Below, piece after piece: positions 63,509 to 64,000 of a stretch of DNA of 64,000 bases. The notes under the pieces were generated by a model. It did not search any database, was not told the DNA's origin, and saw only the letters and a list, made by a program, of their open reading frames with translations. The stretch comes from Latrodectus hesperus. Lineage: Eukaryota; Arthropoda; Arachnida; Araneae; Theridiidae. Every line of letters begins with the position of its first letter. Within the stretch, counting starts at the first letter, position 1. The position numbers were made by a program, and so were the translations under genes. Where the stretch lies: the NCBI GenBank assembly GCA_037975125.1, contig CM075856.1, forward strand, positions 1,039,001-1,103,000, read 5' to 3'.

Positions 63509-64000
63509 CACTCATGCCCATAAATTAAGGATAATTCTATCACATAGAAATTGAACTCTTAACTTCACATGTAGAATTATCATACTCAACTTGAAGAATA
63601 ATATGCAAATTACAAGAAACCACTAGATGGCGCCGATAGTACGTCACAATGACGAGTGTAAGAGAGAGTTATATAAGGAATGGTTTCAAAGAAGTACAAT
63701 TGTTCACAAGTGCTTTAAAAGACTTTCAGTGCAATAACTGCATAGTTATGGTACAAAGAAAGCATTTTGATGATGTTTTACGTGGTAGAATTATCGGCAG
63801 TCTTGAATGTGAACATACCCAGCTGGAAGCATCCGAGGAACTTGGAGTCGATCAGAGTGTCATCTCCAGGCTTTGGCAACGGTTCCAAGATATTGGTAAT
63901 GTGAGTAGACTTTGCAGCACAAGTCGCCCCGAGTTACAACGGCGAATGAGGATCGGTATTTAGCAGATACAGTCAAAAGAAACAGACGGAACACAGCTTT
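63509..64000 (+). mobile_element. 5' part of a young Tc1-type transposon, cut by the window end
   Basis: After TA at 63507-63508 the element begins CACTCATGCCCATAAATTAA, a Tc1-type terminus different from that of the 24947 element. A leader of about 240 bp precedes the transposase start at 63748. The right half lies outside the window. Confidence 0.8.
63748..64000 (+). pseudogene. Tc1-family transposase N-terminus, one frameshift
   Basis: The ATG at 63748 opens VQRKHFDDVLRGRIIGSLE, TQLEASEELGVDQSVISRLW and QRFQDIGNVSRLCSTSRP: the first helix-turn-helix of the paired-like DNA-binding domain plus the start of the linker. The start is chosen because this family begins M-V-Q-R-K; an in-frame ATG at 63649 would add 33 unrelated residues. 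After about 61 codons (near 63930) the expected reading moves to another frame (VTTANEDRYLADTVKRNRR), consistent with loss of a single base in the CCCC run. Otherwise the visible part is intact, so this is a much younger copy than the other two Tc1-type elements here. The catalytic domain lies beyond the window. Confidence 0.85.

Overview
This window looks like non-coding DNA from a large, AT-rich animal genome, roughly three quarters A+T. I found no complete host gene, no rRNA, no functional tRNA, no operon structure and no CRISPR array. The closest fit is an arthropod, and I would guess a spider. Two Tc1-type transposases, a GTF2IRD2/EPM2AIP1-like hAT transposase, Jockey/R1-like LINE fragments and short SINEs sit among very long (TA)n tracts, a mix that matches orb-weaver genomes as I know them. 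The taxon is inference; the element calls rest on protein motifs, terminal repeats and target-site duplications read from the sequence.

Layout. 0-11 kb: a 5'-truncated LINE tail (1.6-2.0 kb, minus), a CA/GCAC plus (TA)n block (3.1-3.6 kb), a diverged 1.1-kb duplication (4.4-5.5 and 9.3-10.5 kb), a SINE fragment abutting a 344-bp pure (TA)n (7.3-8.0 kb) and another (TA)n (10.7 kb). 11-24 kb: a LINE reverse-transcriptase scrap (11.1 kb), a GC-raised island that might hold an exon (12.5-12.8 kb), a 293-bp hAT-type MITE (16.9 kb), two copies of a 180-bp repeat (18.9 and 24.0 kb) and a two-copy local duplication (20.7-21.6 kb). 24-36 kb: a 500-N assembly gap; a 1,411-bp Tc1 element with both terminal inverted repeats and TA target sites but a decayed DD34E transposase (24.9-26.4 kb); and an older Tc1-like transposase pseudogene split by a LINE fragment that carries a 13-bp target-site duplication (34.7-35.9 kb). 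36-50 kb: SINE copies, a candidate regulatory island with three TAATCC motifs (44.1-44.4 kb), a (CA)n(TA)n tract enclosed by perfect 24-bp inverted repeats (44.8-45.05 kb), LINE RNase H and ORF1 remnants (46.9-48.3 kb) and two strong hairpins (49.3-49.9 kb). 50-64 kb: a decayed hAT transposase with one terminal repeat and a typical target site (50.66-52.7 kb), tandem SINE pieces (53.4-53.9 kb), overlapping mutually exclusive hairpins (55.88-55.95 kb), a 331-bp (TA)n, a tRNA-derived SINE with a 9-bp target-site duplication (57.88-58.20 kb) and the 5' end of a young Tc1 element cut by the window edge (63.5 kb to end).

Nothing here forms a working pathway. The window records repeated transposon insertion and decay in AT-rich spacer or intron DNA. 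The features most worth following are the inverted-repeat structures, the nested insertion, the AAC-tailed SINE family and the few GC-raised islands that could be enhancers or exons. I did not find evidence for a new biological system.
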